Source: Vermamoeba vermiformis
Lineage: Eukaryota; Tubulinea; Echinamoebida
Assembly (NCBI GenBank): GCA_045837725.1
Contig: JBEWZL010000073.1
Coordinates: 124,001-188,000, forward strand
Direction of reading: 5' to 3'
DNA: 64,000 nucleotides
The notes below the pieces were generated by a model. It made no database searches, had not been told where the DNA came from, and was given only the letters and a program-made list of their open reading frames with translations. Numbering within the stretch: position 1 is the stretch's first letter; each line of letters opens with the position of its first letter. Of this stretch, positions 1 to 15,776 are shown one piece after another. The position numbers and the translations under genes are program-made.

Positions 1-928
1 CACGAATAAATTCGAAGATCTGTTGAGTCTTGCCGGGGAACACCTTGTCGATATCAGAGGCATCTATTTATACAACGTTCTTATGAGTATTCATGCATAA
101 AGCTCATCTTTGAACAGATGTGCCTCATCTGTTGCCACGTACCGTTCAACTTGTCAGCGTGTTCGTCAGTGACGTCAATGGTGATGAACTTCCAGTCCAT
201 TTCACCCTCATCAATCATGGCGTAACCACCGAGCACTTTAGCTTGCACAATAGTGCCTGTGGCGTGTAACTTGGTGCCGATCTCGCACACGTCAACGGGG
301 TCGTTGTCACCTTGAGTAGAATAGTACGATTAAATGTTGGTAATAATTAAATTACATTGCTATGATGCGTACCCTTGGCCTTAGTCTCGGGGTCAACAAT
401 GGCGGGATTCTCCCAGGTTTGAGGAATAGCGCCATAGTTGTAAGGGAATGGGTATTGAGCAGCGATGTATCTCAACTTGCCGTTCTGCGTAAATATAAAT
501 AGATATTAATATTGTGGCATGGTACTACGCAGCAGGAGAAGAAAAAAAGACCACCGTAAAGCGACTTACCTTGACGTCTTGGGTAATAGGGTTGAAGGGC
601 TTAGTCTTGTGGCATTCGAGCTTAGCATGAGTACCACGAGGGATTTCGATGAAGATATTAATAATACCCTTCTCTTTATCGGCCCAAAGAGGCAGATCGT
701 GCACCAAGGAGACTGGAACTCCGTCTAAACGCAGAAGAAAATTAAAGAGGGTTCAAATAATGAGCATTATCCATTAAGAACCTATTAAAATATTTTTTTA
801 TGATATTTTTGAAATTATTTGTGTGCGTTCAGCATCTGTTGTTGCAGTAGGCCTTACTCACCCTTAGTGTGGTAGAGTTGATAGTCCAAGGTGCCGAACA
901 CACCGATTTGCTTAGTGGCGTAAGACAT
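1..928 (-). CDS. PPA1: Soluble inorganic pyrophosphatase, 3' end cut by the window edge
   Basis: Hydrolyses pyrophosphate to phosphate in the cytosol, pulling biosynthetic reactions forward. By splicing, five exons are visible: 928-862, 724-570, 484-373, 310-143 and 63 to below 1. All four introns are GT-AG and keep the frame. The start is the first ATG (MSYATKQIGVFGTLDYQ). The family signature is clear as GDNDPVDVCEIG, the metal-binding Asp cluster of family I pyrophosphatases. IFIEIPRGTHAKLE and YPFPYNYGAIPQTW are also typical of the eukaryotic and fungal form. The last visible exon ends in VFPGKTQQIFEFIR, so roughly the last third of the protein lies outside the window. Family assignment is firm; the exact intron borders are inferred by reading. 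Confidence 0.93.
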
Positions 929-1359
929 GCTTAGAGAGTGGTGGTAGCTAATGCTTGTTGTGCAGGAAACAATCACCGCCTAGAGATCCAACGAATTTAT
1001 TTCCACCCAGCTTTTTTTGACAAGAAACAGCATTACGAACAAATCTCTTATTGATTTGACACAAACACAACAACAACAGCTTCTTCTTGGCAGACAATAG
1101 AGTACGTTAACCAGCACCAAGCAGATAAGGTGTTGTAGCCAGAAAGTCACTTTACGTCAGACAGGAAATAATTATTAATACTAATAATAATAATCGTGAT
1201 GACCTTGCAATTATACCAGTCATAGCGATTAAGGGCTTCAGGATCTTCATTTAAAATCGGATAATAATTGTCTTCCAATCAATATCTGGTGTTTTCGAGG
1301 CTAAATCTGCGCACACTATCGAGTATAATAGTCCTACTAACAATATTCGAATTAGAATC
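929..1359. other. Intergenic spacer between divergent genes
   Basis: No convincing gene. It separates the starts of the pyrophosphatase (minus) and the MoeA-type gene (plus), so it should hold both promoters. A run of AAT/TAAT repeats lies near 1171-1195. No clear TATA box was recognised. Confidence 0.4.
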
Positions 1360-3106
1360 ATGGCGCAACAAGAGATCCACAAAGCCTCACCGTATCCAAT
1401 GCTGCCAGTGCCAGAAGCACTCTCTATCACCCTGGCACATACCCCTGTCATGCGCTCTCATAGTGTTGATATTCAGCAAGCACTAGGACGCGTTCTGGCC
1501 GAAGACGTTCACGCTGCAGATCCACTGCCACCGTTTCCTGCATCCATCAAGGACGGCTATGCAGTGGTAGCGGAGGTAACTGCAGTACTATAGGTGCTCC
1601 AAAAGCAGCTCGCTGACGTGCTTGCAGGACGGACTGGGCGAGTATCCCATCCTCGGCATCATCGCTGCTGGTCAAGTCCCCTCGTTCACGGTCACATCTG
1701 GTCACGTCGCTAAAATCACGACTGGCGCACCAGTACCACCGGGAGCGAATGCTGTCATTCAGGTACTTGCCTAGTTTAGTCAGAAGCGCGTGCTAATCAG
1801 TCGTCAGGTTGAAGACACAGTGCTCATCAAGGGCACGAATGGCGCACCAGATCGCGTCAGAATATTGAAGGCCGCAAGCAAGCCCAGTCAAGACATTAGA
1901 GCTGTTGGCTCGGACATCAAGTACGTGACTTGTTTGCCTTGCATCACTAACAACCATGTACGTGCAGCACAGGAGATGTCGTGCTGAAGACAGGCGAGGT
2001 GTTGGGTCCCGCAGAGATTGGCATATTGGCCACAGTCGGTGTCACCAAGTACGTGCTGAACATGTCCTAATATGGTAACTGTATCGCTAACTGTGCTGCA
2101 GAGTGCCCGTGTACAGTGCGCCAGTGGTGGGTGTGTTGTCGACTGGCGATGAGTTGGTGGAGCCCAGTGAGAGCCCTGGACCTGGGTACGGAGATATTTC
2201 CTAATTAGGAAATCGGAACTGACGTAGGAATCTCTACAGTAAAATTCGTGACAGCAACAGAGCTATGTTACTGGCAGCGATAAATAGTCTCAATCTCGGC
2301 GTTCATGCCGTAGATCTCGGCATTGCCTCGGACAAGCCTGCAGACCTCGAACAGCGCATGATTGAAGTGCGTGCTGGTCACTCTTTGACACGTGTCATTG
2401 GTACTGACCTGTCGTTTTAGGGTTTGAAAGAAGTCGATGTGCTGTTTACTTCGGGCGGTGTTTCCATGGGTGACTTTGACCTCATTCAGCCCATTTTATC
2501 CAAATATGGTAATTATTCTTTGTACAGTGCGGTTCAATCGTTTAATCACGTGCTCGAAAGGTCAAATTCACTTTGGACGCATTTGCATGAAACCAGGCAA
2601 ACCCTTGACCTTCGCCACAGTTACCATATTAGGCAAGTCCAAGCTCGTGTTCGGACTGCCGGGCAATCCCGTGTCGAGTCTGGTGACTTTTCAATTGTTC
2701 GGCATTCCCACGCTGCGAAAGATGTGCGGTCATGCGACACCGGAACTGACGGTCATTCAAGCCAAGGCACGTGTTGCTGTTGATATGCTGACTGCAGTGA
2801 GTGCAGTACTAATGCAACGAACAGATCACCAAGTCCCTCAAATTAGATCCGCAACGTCCCGAGTACCACCGCGCCACTATTCGCTGGGACCAACAGAGCC
2901 AGTGTTTCGTCGCTGAGAGCACTGGTGCGTGCACGAACAGCACTCTATTGCTGCAGTACTAACACCGCTGTTTAGGTGCACAAGCGTCGAGTCGTCTCTT
3001 GAGCATGCGCACAGCGAATGCACTGCTGTTGTTGCCGCAAGAGTCCGGTGTGATCGAGAGTGGTTCAGTTGTGCCTGCGTACCTGATTGGTGCCTTTGCG
3101 AATTAA
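1360..3106 (+). CDS. Molybdopterin molybdenumtransferase (MoeA / gephyrin E-domain type)
   Basis: Inserts molybdenum into adenylylated molybdopterin, the last step of molybdenum cofactor synthesis. Ten exons can be joined in frame across nine short introns; several have a TACTAAC-like branch site (for example near 2957). Family features in order: [14 protein letters not shown] (the substrate-loop region), [18 protein letters not shown], the central MPT-binding part with [22 protein letters not shown], then [10 protein letters not shown] and [15 protein letters not shown], and a C-terminal domain IV ending [23 protein letters not shown]. The protein is about 420 residues, matching a free-standing MoeA rather than a gephyrin fused to a MogA domain; no MogA part is seen. 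It ends tail-to-tail with the Rab-like gene 88 bp away. Presence implies molybdoenzymes in this organism. Confidence 0.9.
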
Positions 3107-3193
3107 CACCGAGAGGGAGACATCAAGACACTGCACCCAGCAGCTTGTAGCACATGTAAATAGGCAGTTCCAAACAATTCAGTGCATAATTAA

Positions 3194-4010
3194 TTACATT
3201 AGAATACAGCGTCGATCAGAGGTGGCTGTGGTGGCACTATTGGTCTTAGTAGCGCCAGTCATCTCCTGCTGAATGCGCGGCCAATTCGCTTCGACCATGC
3301 GCGTCAGAGTGTTGACAGCCTCGTCAATGTTGGTGTTGGTCTTGGCACTCGTCTCGATGTACGGCACGCCCAAGTGATCAGCCAGCTCCTTGGCCTCTTC
3401 GTACGAGACTTGGCGCCTCTCCACCTCGTCTACTTTGGTCGCTACTAGTATGCGTTGCACATGGCTCATGGAGTACTTGGCACTCTCCTCGAAAAACCGC
3501 GTAACGGATCTGAACGATTCACGATCGGTCACTGAGAATAAGATGAATATCCCTGCAGCACCGCGATAATAAGACGACGTAATCTGGCGAAATCTGTTGC
3601 AACATTAACACCCATAGAGCGACAACGTTGTTTCCACCTACCGTTCTCTGCTGGCCGTGTCCCACAGTTGCAGTTTAATCTTCTTGTTGGAGTCAGGCGA
3701 TGTAATAGTTTTTATTTTCTTATCAGTATCACAAACCGTTAGTAAACGCGTGCGAGGTTAAGCAATTTTACTTGAAATAGATCTGATTTTCAAATAAAAC
3801 CAACAGTTACTTACAAAATCAATGCCTATCGTTGCAATATGTTCGGGTATAAATGTACCATCAGCATACCGTAACAAAAATGAACTGCGGCCCGAATTAT
3901 AATCGCCAGCAAGCAATAACTAACGTTTGTTAATATTAACAAAACTGGTACAGGGGTTTCTAAATACGCACCTTATATAGATAATCGTGCTCTGTAGGTG
4001 TGTTGCTCAT
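3194..4010 (-). CDS. Rab-like small GTPase with non-canonical nucleotide-binding motifs
   Basis: Four exons (4010-3972, 3919-3815, 3718-3642, 3593-3194) give a 206-residue protein starting MSNTPTEHDYLYK. The fold is Rab: SSYYRGAAGIFILFSVTDRESF, ETSAKTNTNIDEAVNTL and a C-terminal RRCILM prenylation box (CaaX). The guanine-binding motifs are altered. The P-loop reads AGDYNSGRSS with Arg where the invariant Lys of GxxxxGK(S/T) should be. Switch II reads WDTASRERF instead of WDTAGQERF, so the Gly and the catalytic Gln are both replaced. The NKxD motif reads ATKVDEV. The reading frame is otherwise clean, so this looks like a real but atypical Rab, perhaps impaired in hydrolysis or nucleotide binding. 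Single-cysteine prenylation recalls the Rab8/Rab35/Rab28 style of tail; the subfamily is not resolved. Confidence 0.85.
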
Positions 4011-4170
4011 GGTTGCTTAGGGTTGCTAATTATACTGACGGAAAAACTCTGAACAACAAGTTGACAGGCGAAATAAAAGCACGTGCTCAATTCCAATTTC
4101 TAACTTGACCGGTCATTAGTCTACAACATTATAATTAGCAATTAAAGCCACGGAACACATTAATAGAGTA

Positions 4171-5863
4171 ATGGAGGCTAATACAAATACGACTCCCGCT
4201 GATGACAAGCCCACTCCACAAAACCAATCCGGTGAATCCGGACCAAAAATCACTGTAGAAAGTAAGAAAATATCATACATATACAGCTATTAATAGAGTT
4301 TAATTTCGCTAGTGAATTGTGACTACTTCTTCAGCGATCCAATCGAAAATTGTTATCAAAATCGCTTTAAAAATTATAATATCATCAAGCTTATCACCTC
4401 AAAGATTATTTGCGACCTATTGTTACACTAAAACTGGAAACAATTTTTTTCTAATTATTTTATTGACAGATCCGTGGCCGAAATTTGGTGAACCAGACAG
4501 CAAGCCTATTGTCTGCGTATTAATCGGTATGGCCGGCAGTGGAAAGACGACATTGATGCAGGTATGTTATTATGAGGGGTACTCTTCACCTGAAAAGTTC
4601 TCAACTTTGCGGATCGGATCTGGTTCTAACACTGTCCTTTTAGCGCATTAATGCACATGTACATATGCACAAATTGCCTTCGTATATTATAAATTTGGAC
4701 CCTGCCGTTGCTACAGTGCCCTACAGTGCCAACATTGATATTCGAGATTCGCTCAACTACAAAGAGGTGATGAAACAATACAGTTTGGGCCCTAACGGTG
4801 GTATATTGACGTCGCTCAATTTATTCGCCACGAGGTTCGATCAAGTCATGGACTTTGTTGAGAAACGAGCGCCCAAGTTAAAGTACGATCCTGGATGCAG
4901 CCGTGCTTTCGTTACTGATCCTTATTAGATATATCTTCATCGACACGCCGGGTCAAATTGAAGTGTTCAACTGGTCGGCATCGGGCACTATTATCACCGA
5001 AGCCTTCTCCAGCCAATACCCCACAGTCTTCATCTTCGTGGTCGACACTCCGCGCTCGTCCAATCCCGCCACCTTCATGTCGAACATGCTCTATGCGTGC
5101 AGTATATTGTACAAGACCAAGCTGCCGCTGCTAGTCGTGTTCAACAAGTGCGATGTAGTGCCGCACGACTTTGCACTGGAGTGGATGAAAGACTTTGACA
5201 AGTTTGAAGAAGCAGCGCGTGCCGGCAAGAACTACATGGCGCAATTCACGCAGTCCATGGGCCTGATGCTGCAAGAGTTCTACGAGAACTTGAGCACTGT
5301 CGGTGTGTCTGCTGTGACTGGCGCGGGCATGGAGCAATTCTTCAACACTATTAGCCACGCAGCTGTCGAATACGAGACGTGAGTGATATTTAGATTAGTA
5401 CTGCGTGAATATAATAACTGAGATGTCGTCAATCGTAGATATTACAAAGTGGATCTGTTGAAGAGGTTAGAAGAACGTGTAAGTGTACTTTCAACCACGA
5501 ATATCGATTGCTAACGTCTTCTTACTAGAATCAAAAAGAGAAACAGCGCCAAGAAGAGCAATTGAACAAGCTGAAAGCAGACATTTTGAAGACTAAAGGC
5601 GAGCAGCCAATCGACAACAAAGCACAACCACGCCGCAAGACCAAGTTTGTGGATGCTGACATGGAATACGATGTGAACGTCAATTTAGGAGGCGGTCAAT
5701 TCGAGGAAGATAGTGAAGATGATGAGGGTGAAGGTAAGACAATCATGTACATCAAGGGTGAGCCGATCTGACAATATTTTTTCTAGATTTTGATCCAGCC
5801 GAATTTGAATCAGAACGCCAAGAGTACGAAGAGTTTATGAACGAACTGCGCGGTAAAAAATAA
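4171..5863 (+). CDS. GPN1: GPN-loop GTPase 1 (XAB1/Npa3), RNA polymerase II assembly and import factor
   Basis: GPN1 is an essential GTPase that helps assemble RNA polymerase II and bring it into the nucleus. Seven exons join in frame: 4171-4261, 4470-4561, 4644-4882, 4929-5378, 5439-5478, 5529-5733 and 5787-5863. Motifs in order: P-loop [31 protein letters not shown], the family-defining Gly-Pro-Asn loop in [33 protein letters not shown] (G3), VFNKCDVV (G4), then an acidic Glu/Asp-rich tail ending FMNELRGKK. The acidic C-terminal extension is typical of GPN1 rather than GPN2 or GPN3. The N-terminus ([14 protein letters not shown]) is low-complexity. The first intron is long for this genome, about 208 nt. 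Confidence 0.94.
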
Positions 5864-5913
5864 ATAGCCGAAACTTAGATCTTCGCCGAAAACAAACTCC
5901 AGCACTAAAACAC

Positions 5914-6390
5914 GTTTTTTTTTCATGAAGTCGATTTTTTCGTGAAACAGGTCAAACTTTGGTCAAAAGGTGTAGCGTGTCCTTACACGTGAACCCTGGT
6001 TTATCTACGGGCAAAAAGACGAGCTAAGTGGCCAATTTTTTCATGAAGTCGATTTTTTCGTGAACAAGGTCAAACTTTGGTCAAAAAAAACTGTACTAAG
6101 GTAACGCGAAGCCAAAGCGGTGTGGCATCTTTTACAGCACCTTGTGCACTTCACGATGAGGCCAATTGTTGGTAGGAGCTGTACAAACTAAGTTTAGGGT
6201 CGGTATTTACGCTGCGGAGCTCCGCACACAAAAAGAAACCTGCTTTACTTACTATTGGAATGACTCTTATGAACTGGTATGGTATGTCATGGTAACACAC
6301 TTTGGTGATATGAAAGTATGACTGCTATTTCGGCTCAACCAAAGAGTTTTGAGGTCGAAGAACAAAGGATCTTGGCAACAAAAGCATTAT
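5914..6390 (-). repeat. Dispersed repeat, copy 1 (degenerate mini-exon), next to the 3' end of SRP54
   Basis: Two copies of a core block lie at 5914-6000 and 6035-6088: a TTCATGAAGTCGATTTTTTC stretch followed by GGTCAAACTTTGGTCAAA; the first also has GCGTGTCCTTACACGTGAAC, which holds a CGTGT/ACACG inverted repeat. Further right, 6243-6294 aligns with the mini-exon block of the other copies, but here the short reading frame is decayed (ATGACATACCATACC then a stop). Upstream of it, on the minus strand, is the shared block with a TATA-like CATATCACC. Together with the SRP54 downstream flank this stretch was duplicated to 22.95-23.87 kb. Confidence 0.75.
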
Positions 6391-6487
6391 ATTTATCCCA
6401 TTTAGTTGCTTGTCTATTAACTCTTACTGTGTAATTAACTTTAATTCTTTATTCGACAAAGGAAACTTATCTACATGATCTGGCGTG

Positions 6488-8855
<2,368 letters not shown>

Positions 8856-10361
8856 ATGGAGAACTACACAAAGAAGGGAGAACTGGGTGCAGGTACTTTT
8901 GGTGTTGTATATGATGGCGAGCGTAAAGAGGATGGCCTCAGAGTTGCTATGAAGAAGATTAGGATGGGCGAGCGCAGATCAGGCGTCAGTTTTACAGCAA
9001 TCCGAGAGATCAAAATTTTGCAAGAATTAAAACATGAACATATCGTCGGGGTAAGTAGCCAAAAAGTAGTTAGAGCGACTCTACAATTTATTTTTAATTT
9101 TCTTCATTGATCTAATTATCTACCACGAGTCTCATACTAACCTCTTGTGATACATAGCTACTAGATGTATTTATTCACCATCAAAGCATTTTTTTGATAT
9201 TTGAATTCATGCAAACTGATCTTGAAGCGGTGGTGCTTGACAAATCCATTCCATTATCCGCAGCAGACATTAAGAGCTATATGCGCATGTTGTTGTTGTC
9301 AGTGGAGGTCTGTCACAAGCATTTCATTCTCCACCGTGTAAGTACATGCCGCCAGACAATTCATTTTCGTATTAGCTGAAGCTTATTAACATCCTCGCTC
9401 TATTGTAGGACATTAAGCCCGGCAACTTGTTGATCGGTGCTGACGGTACATTGAAGTTGGCTGACTTTGGTCTCGCCAAACAGTACGGCAGTCCCAATGC
9501 ACGCATGACCAAGACAGTTGTCACGCGTTGGTACCGCGCACCTGAACTGCTGTATGGTGCGGAACGATACGGGTAAGGCCTTAGTTGTTTGATTGGTTCT
9601 TTGAATGATGAGTACCGTGCCAATCCAAAGTCTCAAATACCTTACCTAACCGATGTGACCTATCAATAGCTTTGGCGTGGATATCTGGGCCTGTGGCATG
9701 ATATTCGCAGAGCTCATGTTGCGCGGCCCCCTCGCTCCTGGTGACTCGGACATTGATCAGCTAGGTACGCAAAGGTCTTCGTTCGTTTATTAGCGGTTAT
9801 TTAAACCATGTTGCAGCGAAGATATTTGCGGTGTTAGGCACACCGACTGAAGAGATGTGGCCCGTAAGTTTAAAGAGAACTCTATAGCTGTCGTGATTTA
9901 GTGTCTAACAGTTATCGCTGTAGGGCATGGAAAGTCTCCCCGACTATGTAGCATTTACTAAGACGCCAGCCATTCCGTTGAAACAAATGTTCAGCGCTGC
10001 ATCCGACGATGCAATTGACCTGCTCTCGAAAATGCTCAAGTACGATCCAAATCAACGTCCTACAGCCACTGAAGCCTTGCAACACCCTTACTTCTCGTCC
10101 GCACCGCTGCCCACACCTCCGAACAAGCTTCAATTGCCAAGACCGAAACACGTCCTGTAGTACGTAAAGGGATTCCTCTCGATGCTTCATCTGCTAATAT
10201 TGCGAACGTAGTAAGCAAGAGAACCCTCACACTAGAAACCTCCGCAAAGAGATGGAAGCGAGTAAGTGCAACGATAACATTGTCGAATCGTTCTAACAAA
10301 GATCTTGTTACCAGGCGGCGATACCTCCGTCAAAAAGAGGCTAGAAATGACTGACGACTGA
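8856..10361 (+). CDS. CDK7: Cyclin-dependent kinase 7 (TFIIH/CAK kinase)
   Basis: CDK7 phosphorylates the RNA polymerase II tail within TFIIH and activates other CDKs. Motifs: glycine loop [14 protein letters not shown]-binding Lys in VAMKKI, the C-helix [14 protein letters not shown], the catalytic loop [25 protein letters not shown], and [17 protein letters not shown]. The GSPN insert after DFGLAK, the GDSDIDQL and [10 protein letters not shown] segments and SLPDYVAF are hallmarks of CDK7 rather than CDK1/2. In the activation loop the usual Thr region reads [10 protein letters not shown]. Exons join in frame with about eight introns. An apparent early stop after RPKHVL is removed by an intron with donor at 10160-10162, giving a tail that ends KRLEMTDD. 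Confidence 0.93.
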
Positions 10362-10944
10362 TGTTTCAGCTCAATTGTAAAATGTACATAACGATGTAAA
10401 TTCAGTGCACGGATTAAATTAATTTGCGTTGGGATGTTTCCCAAGCACGCGACCGGTACGGATGCGCTAAAAGAATGCATGCGTACCCTATATCAGCGTG
10501 CAGAACTTATATATAGAATAATAGTAATATTTCATTAATGAACCGCATGCAACTTATGCTGGCTTCACACAGTACTTGTTGCTCGGCGAAGTACTGCATT
10601 GCATTGGCACCATACCTTGCGTAATTCAGCAAAAAACTAGTGCAACAAAAGCTCCACTGCGCGTTCTTGATGTACGTTTCAAGGAGGGTGCGCAATAAGA
10701 ACAAGGACCAAAAAAAAAAAGGGTTGTGGTTCATGAAAAAGACCACGTGTAAGTAATGGAATACCACGTGCATCTAGTAATGGCCTGGATTTGGATTTCA
10801 GCTTGCCTTAGAGCTAAGCGTGTGCAGAATTAAATCATATTATTCGATTTTGAGTCCTCAACTCAGTTCCGGACTCGTCTTGGCCGCCAAATCCAGCCCG
10901 ATCAAGATGGAGGCAAACACAAATAACCGAGGTAATGTAGAACA
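10362..10944. other. Intergenic spacer between convergent CDK7 and PUS3
   Basis: No gene recognised. It contains several GTACTG/GCATGC words, a CACGTG box pair near 10743-10768, and a TGGTTCATGAAAAAGACCACG stretch that resembles parts of the dispersed repeat family seen at 5.9, 15.1 and 23.0 kb. Most likely 3' regions of the two genes plus decayed repeat. Confidence 0.4.
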
Positions 10945-13017
10945 TCATTTATCCTTTATATTTTTTTGCTCTTGGCGCTGCTTTTGTACCCGCGGATTAT
11001 TTTGGTTTTTTTGGTCGATCTTCTGCTTCTTTTTGTCTCCTGCATTTTCTAGCCGCTCTTCTAAAGATGCTGAGCAGAAACAGTCAGCTGCTATGGAAGG
11101 ATTAATAACAGACGTACCTTCAGTAGGGCGCTTGAACAGGGGTACGTAGGGAGTGCTTTTGAAGCTCTTCGTAGTGGCGCCAATGAACGAGTTGAGCACG
11201 CGCAGCTGTGGTGCATTGTTGCTTGCCCATGTCTTCAATGGTACAACGGTGTCATCTGCAAGAACGTCAATTACATGCTCGGCACATCACCACAACGTAC
11301 CGTGCTGATTATTCCTAGGTTCATTGTGCACGTAACTGTTCTCTAATCCTGACAGCAACGCACCAGCCACAGCGCTCTTCATTTCTTTCTCTTGCCACTG
11401 TCGGATCATGTGGTCGTACAGCTTTTTCATTTCCTCTGCGTAGCGGTAAACACTTAGCTGTTCTAATACGGACGCTCAAGGCACGTACCTGACTTTTGAA
11501 CGAATTTCACGTCTTCATAACTGCAATCGTATAAAATTAATGGCACTTCTGAAGCCATTTCATAGACAGGCTTGTTTGGATGCTTTTTGATGTCTAGCAT
11601 CTCGCCAATAATCTAATAATCGATTAATATCGAGGCGCTAACAGAGGGTTCAACATACGGATGGATCTTCGTGGCCAGCGCCAATCAAAAATAAGATCGC
11701 TACCATGCAGCGGATTTGATGCCACAAAAATGCAAAGCCAGTAATGGTGAAGTAATACATCTTGTGCGGGTCATTGTCGCTAAATGATGATGAGCGAGGT
11801 GCTCTTCTCAATGTTCAATGATCTTTTAGACTTACTCAATGCCATCGCCAGCAGGTGTGATGTCAATCGCCAAGATATTGCGCTCAAAGTTTGCCACATT
11901 GACGACGTCCATGCGACAGAAATTTCGAAAATCATGAGGACCTAGGTAAGCACGTGATGCTTCTTTCATTTTCTAAATAAAGGGGAATCAGCTGTAATCT
12001 CTGTTCTGCCCAATTTCGATGACAAGCATACCTTAATATCTAAATTCGATTTAAAGAAGTAGTAGCGATAAGTACGGCTAAGCGTCGAGAACCTGAACCA
12101 GAGTGAGTACTGGATCGCAACAAAAAAAGAGTAAATTTGCTTACCGAGCATTAAAGTGGAGTGGCACTGGTACCCAGCCAATGACTCGAATGTCTTCTGG
12201 CAACACGCCGTTGAGTGCTGATATGTAATCGATTTCTTCGTCTTTGTCTGCATCTGCTCTCGTTTAGTCAGCAGTGAAACTCGGAGTTGCATGCGTTATA
12301 CCTTTCATATTAGAACCGACTTCAACTACACCAAGTCCCGATTTAATTTTACTTCGCATGTGCAAAGAAATCACCTGGAAAAGACGCGATCAGGAATGAT
12401 CATGTCAAAACGTTAAAAATGAAATAAATACGAAGTTGTTTCGTATTTAAGTGCACATATAATATAGTACGCTCGCATTTCCATTTGTTTGTTTTAAATA
12501 ATTAATTACCTGCCCAAAAGCACTCACGCCCTTGTCCGTTCGTCCGCTGCGATTGAAATTGGCTGTTTTAATGTCCTCTATCATATGTGTCCTCAACAGT
12601 GCTCGAATTAAATGTCCTTCAACTGTTTCTTCGGTGTCTTGTTGCACGGCCAAGCCATGATAGTTCCAACCAATGTAAGCAACTTTTAAAGCAATGTGTC
12701 TCTTCGAATATTTGGACCAATCAATCGCACGTTGTATTTTCTGCTTTTTATTCTTAAGAGAATTAGTCCTGCATTGGTTTCAGTATCTACATGCGCCCGA
12801 GACTGCTTTTGGTTTTTTAAAAATTACCAAATTTCTCAAATTAAGGTACCCGTTTAATATTAATACTCACAGGCTTCTCAGGTGAATTTTCAAGCTGATC
12901 GAATTTGCGCTTATTGTTTTTGTTATTTTCGCCAATGCTCGGGCTCGCCCGCAATTTCAATACAAGCTCTATCAGCTCTTCTTTAGTACGAGACTCGAGT
13001 TCTTCTCTGGTGCTCAT
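10945..13017 (-). CDS. PUS3: tRNA pseudouridine(38/39) synthase (Deg1/PUS3)
   Basis: PUS3/Deg1 isomerises uridines 38 and 39 in the anticodon stem of tRNAs. Exon 1 starts [19 protein letters not shown], matching the short N-terminal coiled region of PUS3; the next exon gives [18 protein letters not shown] and the catalytic motif [12 protein letters not shown] with the nucleophilic Asp. Later exons carry [10 protein letters not shown] and [17 protein letters not shown], the conserved C-terminal catalytic pieces, then [10 protein letters not shown] and a Lys/Gln-rich tail ending KDK. About eight introns. I chose the ATG at 13017; an in-frame ATG at 13071 would add 18 residues and run towards the neighbouring divergent gene. 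It is head-to-head with the zinc-finger gene, with 83 bp between starts. Confidence 0.9.
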
Positions 13018-13100
13018 CTTCGATCCGCCGTTTGGGTGGGACCCAAAAATGTTGATTTGATTTTTTTTCATTTCTCCCTTTTTGGCTCTTGATCGCCACC

Positions 13101-14667
<1,567 letters not shown>

Positions 14668-14919
14668 AAACCTCTACCATTGTCATATAACACGTGTAAA
14701 ATATTGGTAAAACCTCACCATACCCATTGACTGGCTAGAGAGGATCAGTTGGTGGCGTCGATACGAACAAAAAAACGAGTTTTGGTTCATGAAACGGTAC
14801 ACTTTTTTGGGATTTTTCCCAAACTCAGGAAGCGTAAATCGGTCTTAACTTACTTTGTAATACTCTTGTTAACAATTGGCATGCGAAAATGTGGTGGTTA
14901 CGATATGTTCCAGCGGGTG
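14668..14919. other. Spacer downstream of the TFIIIA-like gene
   Basis: No gene seen. Contains GTTTTGGTTCATGAAACGG near 14777, a fragment related to the dispersed repeats that follow. Confidence 0.35.
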
Positions 14920-15400
14920 CAATTGTTGGTTGGCAAAACTGAAGCGTAAACTCAGCTCTTTGTGCTCCTATTTGCCGTTGGTTGGTGCTCAGCGATAGTA
15001 CAACGTCAATAACATAAATGAGCACCGCATTTTGTTGTTGAAATTGCGTTTGTCTTTGTTAGAGTTCAGCAACAACAGGCGTTTTTTTCGTGAAGCCGAT
15101 TTTTTCATGAAAAAGGTCAAACTTTGGTCAAACGATGCAGCGTGTTCTTACACGTGAACGCTGGTTAAAGCGCGTCGTCAAAAAGATTGTAATCGATTTC
15201 CATGCCATTTGTTATCATGGAAGCATCGGAAAAAGAACAAAACGGTTTGAGCTCCGTCGCGAGGTACATTTCAAACTAAAAATAACTACCGATTGCAAAA
15301 CTGCTTTACCTACCTTTGAATAACTCGTAGTAGGCGTTATGAGCCGTCATGGCATTGTACTTGCATTATCGGCTCAATTAAATAAAAATTACGGTTGGAA
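14920..15400 (-). repeat. Dispersed repeat, copy 2, with intact mini-exon
   Basis: Left block 14920-15005 matches 22134-22215 (shared TTTGTGCTCCTATT and GGTTGGTGCTC-type words). The core block is at 15082-15166, with the GTCAAACTTTGGTCAAA and CGTGTTCTTACACGTGAAC elements. A middle block at 15191-15236 matches 23264-23309. On the minus strand an ATG at 15350 opens a 37-nt exon (15350-15314) encoding MTAHNAYYELFK, followed directly by a GTAGGTAAAG donor. The upstream block has GAGCCGATAATGCAAGTACAATGCC before the ATG. Confidence 0.78.
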
Positions 15401-15479
15401 GCGTAAACAAAAGATCCACTACAATTTGCTAGTTTTTGATCTTTTTTTTGGATATTTGATATTCATATGATGTTATTTA

Positions 15480-15660
15480 ATTACAGGGCTATGCCAGTTT
15501 TATTCACTGGATAAAGTGCGTAACGTAATTCCGCTCGAAACAACAAAACTACTTTTACTTACCTTTGGACAACTCCTTGTGGACAGTATGAACCGTCATG
15601 GCATTGTACTTTTGTGATATAAATCATGCTTGCAATATCAACTCAACCCAAGTATGTTTT
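15480..15660 (-). repeat. Dispersed repeat, copy 3, mini-exon and promoter part only
   Basis: On the minus strand an ATG at 15599 opens a 37-nt exon (15599-15563) reading MTVHTVHKELSK, followed by GTAAGTAAAAG. The upstream block contains TTGCAAGCATGATTTATATCAC, i.e. a TATA-like box about 20-25 nt before the ATG. The core block of the other copies is absent here. Confidence 0.72.
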
Positions 15661-15776
15661 TGAGCCCTTTTTACCCGCAAGGATCTGTTTTATTACGATC
15701 CGCTGGTACTGTACACCATTGCCATTCAGTGGCATTAGAGCTATAATTTGGTTGTTTGTATCGGTAGCTAGAGTGT

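Noticed and set aside
10507-10773. 88-codon minus-strand frame
   Set aside because: Phe/Leu-rich translation of a low-complexity spacer; no homology pattern.
11966-12292. 108-codon minus-strand frame
   Set aside because: Runs through PUS3 exons and introns in a shifted frame.
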